Source of the DNA: Alkalihalobacterium alkalinitrilicum
GTDB taxonomy: Bacteria; Bacillota; Bacilli; Bacillales; Bacillaceae_F
NCBI RefSeq assembly: GCF_002019605.1
Contig: NZ_KV917368.1
Coordinates: 155,809 to 219,808, forward strand
DNA length: 64,000 nucleotides
Direction: 5' to 3'
In this document: positions 61,653 to 64,000 of the stretch, piece by piece
How positions within the stretch are numbered: the stretch's first letter is position 1
How the letters are laid out: each line of letters starts with the position of its first letter
The notes under the pieces: generated by a model
The model's database searches: none
Told to the model about the DNA's origin: nothing
What the model saw: the letters and a program-made list of their open reading frames with translations, nothing else
Position numbers and translations under genes: made by a program

Positions 61653-62387
61653 TTACTTTCCGAAAGGACTCGTGCCGTCTTGAATGACTGTTTTCATAAC
61701 GTCCAAGTTAGGATAGTCGATCTTTTCATATTGAGCAATAACGGTTTTAGTATCATAAGGGACTCGCTGAATGGCAACACTAAATTGATCTCCTTTTTCT
61801 TCCACAATTACATAGGAGGAGAGTGGTTGGCCATCAAAGGGTAAACCAACACTGCCTAAGTTTGCAATGCATTTACTATTAAAATAACGAACGTATGGAA
61901 GGTGGATATGAGCATAAATGTATAAGTTAGCATTTGTAGATGTTATTAATTTTTCAGATAGAATAGACGTGTCAGTATCAGGTAAAACAACATCAAACAA
62001 ACTTGTCGGTGTCGCGTGAAACGCGTATATATTTGTTCCATTCGGTAAGGTAATTTCTAAGTCGGTTGGTAGCTGCTCTAAATAAGATATGTCTTGATCA
62101 TCCAATTGAGAAATACACCAATCTCTCTCTTTGTTCATCATTTCAAGTAAGTGATCAGGGACTTCGCCTTCATTAATTCCGCGAACAACCCACTCATCGG
62201 CATTTCCTTTAATTACTTTTGCATTTAAAGCTTGAACAAGTTGAAGTGCGCGTTTTGGCTCTGGACCACGATAACAAAGATCTCCTAAGACAAAGATTTC
62301 ATCAACATCTTGCATTTGAATATCGTGTAAAACAGATTCAAGTGCTACTGCATTGCCATGGATATCAGAAAGGAAAGCATACTTCAC
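61653..62387 (-). CDS. Metallophosphoesterase family protein (calcineurin-like)
   Basis: A 244-residue binuclear metallophosphatase. Metal-binding motifs in order are FLSDIHGNAVALE, VLGDLCYRGP, KGNADEW, YAFHATP and YIYAHIHLPY followed by NLGSVGLP. The layout is that of the YfcE/MJ0936-like branch. The substrate (nucleotide, phosphodiester or protein) is not determinable. GTG start with GAGGTGAG upstream. Confidence 0.85.
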   Translation of the reverse strand: MKYAFLSDIHGNAVALESVLHDIQMQDVDEIFVLGDLCYRGPEPKRALQLVQALNAKVIKGNADEWVVRGINEGEVPDHLLEMMNKERDWCISQLDDQDISYLEQLPTDLEITLPNGTNIYAFHATPTSLFDVVLPDTDTSILSEKLITSTNANLYIYAHIHLPYVRYFNSKCIANLGSVGLPFDGQPLSSYVIVEEKGDQFSVAIQRVPYDTKTVIAQYEKIDYPNLDVMKTVIQDGTSPFGK

Positions 62388-62515
62388 GTTTTTCTCACCT
62401 CGAATTAGTCTATTACCAAAAGTATAGCAATCGTATCTTGGTTTGGCAAAAATAGGGGATAGACATTTTTTAATGAGGAATTTAGTTTAATTACGCTAAA
62501 ACGATAGAGCAATAA

Positions 62516-62555
62516 GAAAGCCCTCAATTACTGTTATATCGTAATCGAGGGTTTC
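62516..62555. terminator. Terminator between ykgA and the phosphoesterase gene
   Basis: A stem GAAAGCCCTC-ATTAC / GTAAT-GAGGGTTTC with single-base bulges. Its T-tract is weak on both strands. Confidence 0.55.
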
Positions 62556-62569
62556 ATAAAATGGGATTT

Positions 62570-63424
62570 TTATTGACGTAAAACTGGGAGTGTACAGCAG
62601 CGGAAAGACCCTCCAGATTTAATAATTTCAGATATATCCACTTCAATGATGTCAAAGCCACGTTCACGAAGCTTTCCATTAATTTGCTTATTAACAGGTA
62701 AGCTTAGGATTTTTTTATTTCCAATCGATAAGACATTTGTTCCCAAAGTAAACTGCTCTTCCTTTGATACTTCTATTAATTCATATCGAGAAGCCAGAAT
62801 ATCAATTTCTTTTTGTTCGAGTGCTTCAGGAAAGATTAACGCTTCATTTGGAGAAATGACGTTAAAAACACAGTCAAGATGAAGAAATTTTTCAACAAAT
62901 GGAACAGTAATAACCTCAAATTGCGGTAGTAAGTTTCGTAAATGTTCAATTGATGCTTCATTTGTTCGATTACTTAATCCTATATATATTGTAGATCGAT
63001 CAATCAGGACATCTCCACCTTCAATTTGATCACCAACCAGGTTATAATAGGAAATCTTTTCATTTTTTAACCACGTTTTTAAAATTTCTTCTTCTCCCTT
63101 TCTCACGTCATGGGCCATTTCAGCAACAAATATCGTTTGTCCTAGAGTAAAGCCAATATCTCTTGTGAACACTTGCTCTGGGAATTTAGCATGAGGTGAG
63201 AGTAAAACTACGTCAATACCGTGCTTCAACAATGTTTCAACGAATTGCTTGTGTTGTTGTAAAGAACGTTCAATATGAATTCCTTCATCTTTGAAATGTT
63301 TTTGGGTATCATTAATCACTTCACGAATGGTCATATGTTGTGGTTCACACAATATCACTTTTCGTAATGTGTCATATTCACTCATACAAAATGTATTTTG
63401 TTTGGCTTTAGCTTCTGTAGACAT
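62570..63424 (-). CDS. ykgA: Amidinotransferase-family hydrolase (DDAH/arginine deiminase-like), YkgA-like
   Basis: A 284-residue guanidino-group-modifying enzyme. Visible active-site residues are D89 (FTRDIGF), E135/D138 (EGGDVL), H182 (FLHLDCVFN) and nucleophile C276 in GGSFRCCTLP. These fit dimethylarginine dimethylaminohydrolase-like hydrolases; B. subtilis YkgA is the close relative. The physiological substrate is unknown. GGGAGG is 6 bases before the ATG. Confidence 0.85.
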   Translation of the reverse strand: MSTEAKAKQNTFCMSEYDTLRKVILCEPQHMTIREVINDTQKHFKDEGIHIERSLQQHKQFVETLLKHGIDVVLLSPHAKFPEQVFTRDIGFTLGQTIFVAEMAHDVRKGEEEILKTWLKNEKISYYNLVGDQIEGGDVLIDRSTIYIGLSNRTNEASIEHLRNLLPQFEVITVPFVEKFLHLDCVFNVISPNEALIFPEALEQKEIDILASRYELIEVSKEEQFTLGTNVLSIGNKKILSLPVNKQINGKLRERGFDIIEVDISEIIKSGGSFRCCTLPVLRQ

Positions 63425-63607
63425 ATAAATCCTCCCAGTTGTATCATTTCTTATAGTATTGCCTTTAACCAGCTCTGTATGTGTGAAAGGTACAGATGAC
63501 TAATTGATTCATGATTTATGTCGACTTATGAGGTGGACTTGTATTATTATGTAAAATAAACTAATAAATAAAATATAGGGGTGGATTAGTTTGACTAGTG
63601 GTACTGA

Positions 63608-64000
63608 TTGATCATTTTTGTAAATGTAGTATTGCCTGCACTATTAATATTTATGGTAGGTTTTCTTGTTCAAAGATGGAAAAGGATGGATTTAAGATCG
63701 ATCTCAACACTTGCTGTCTATATTTTAACGCCAGCTTTAGTGTTTAATACATTTTATGATGTTCAATTAGATCAACAATATTTATTAATAACCGTATTTT
63801 CTCTTATTCTACTATTTGTGATTATTATTATTAATAAAGTTTATTCAAAATTTCGGAAGTATCCGCGGGATGTTGAGAGTGGACTTATCTTGTCAACTGC
63901 GTTTATGAACTCAGGTAATTATGGCGCACCTATCATTTTGTTTGCTTACGGTGAAACGGGATTTGCGTATGCTGTTTCATTTATGGTTTTACAGTCCGTT
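63608..64000 (+). CDS. AEC-family transporter (partial, 3' end beyond window)
   Basis: The first ~131 residues of an auxin-efflux-carrier-type permease: VNVVLPALLIFMVGFLVQRWKR, then VYILTPALVFNTFYD and the conserved GNYGAPI. Unlike the copy at 8665 it has the N-terminal half. The start is unclear: TTG at 63608 follows a TGA and has no ribosome binding site, whereas a TTG at 63591 has GGGGTGG 6 bases upstream but is one base out of frame. A one-base deletion between them, as in other genes here, is a possible explanation. Confidence 0.7.
   Translation, partial: MIIFVNVVLPALLIFMVGFLVQRWKRMDLRSISTLAVYILTPALVFNTFYDVQLDQQYLLITVFSLILLFVIIIINKVYSKFRKYPRDVESGLILSTAFMNSGNYGAPIILFAYGETGFAYAVSFMVLQSV

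Overview
The window is AT-rich, densely packed Bacillota DNA from an endospore-forming Bacillaceae-type organism. Nearly every recognisable protein has a close relative in Bacillus subtilis (YfmM, YdeB/CarD, NrnB, YpcP, the NupNOPQ importer, YfiBC, YvgN, YkgA, YckD). A germinant-receptor operon and a YaaH/SleL-type spore-cortex hydrolase show that it makes spores. Starts are often TTG or GTG behind strong GGAGG-type ribosome binding sites. I cannot name the species. No rRNA, tRNA or CRISPR array was seen.

Layout. 1-4.0 kb: minus-strand acyl-CoA dehydrogenase (cut by the window edge), a CBO0543-type membrane protein, and a GMC oxidoreductase with its small subunit. 4.1-12.3 kb: a repeat element, ABC-F protein YfmM, RecQ, an N-terminally truncated AEC transporter, CarD-like YdeB, TopB. 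12.4-22.3 kb: a zone rich in broken genes (thiG, thiH, an LpdD-like gene, Mn-catalase, several small ORFs) between intact nrnB, a DUF4349 lipoprotein, cvfB and an Fsr-like MFS pump. 22.4-35.5 kb: YpcP exonuclease, a Zn-alcohol dehydrogenase, the cortex hydrolase, DegV, patatin, an HD phosphohydrolase, an aromatic-acid-exporter-like protein, a base-excision-repair pair (Fpg/Nei-like plus Nfo) and an SDR. 35.8-37.5 kb: an intact IS1182-type element. 37.5-42.5 kb: nupNOPQ nucleoside importer. 43.2-47.4 kb: germinant receptor in the order D-B-A-C. 47.5-48.9 kb: MhqR-like regulator with WrbA quinone reductase. 49.7-51.1 kb: an IS256-type element with a frameshifted transposase. 51.2-64 kb: MFS multidrug pump, LysM protein, DUF1906 protein, cyanase, a YfiBC-type heterodimeric ABC exporter, aldo/keto reductase, MenI-like thioesterase, phosphoesterase, YkgA, and the start of a second AEC transporter.

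Three things stand out. (1) A family of ~150-200 bp modular, hairpin-rich elements, five near-complete copies plus remnants, mostly bounded by TTTAT duplications. It resembles the bcr1 repeat of the B. cereus group; one copy sits inside a gene whose frame can be reconstructed exactly. (2) Two distant tandem arrays (28.4-28.7 kb and 56.0-56.5 kb) built on the same 51-bp unit, each just upstream of a gene. (3) Many lesions, most of them single-base deletions, which means either real gene decay or residual long-read assembly error; the nonsense codon, the large internal deletion and the repeat insertion are not of the assembly-error type.
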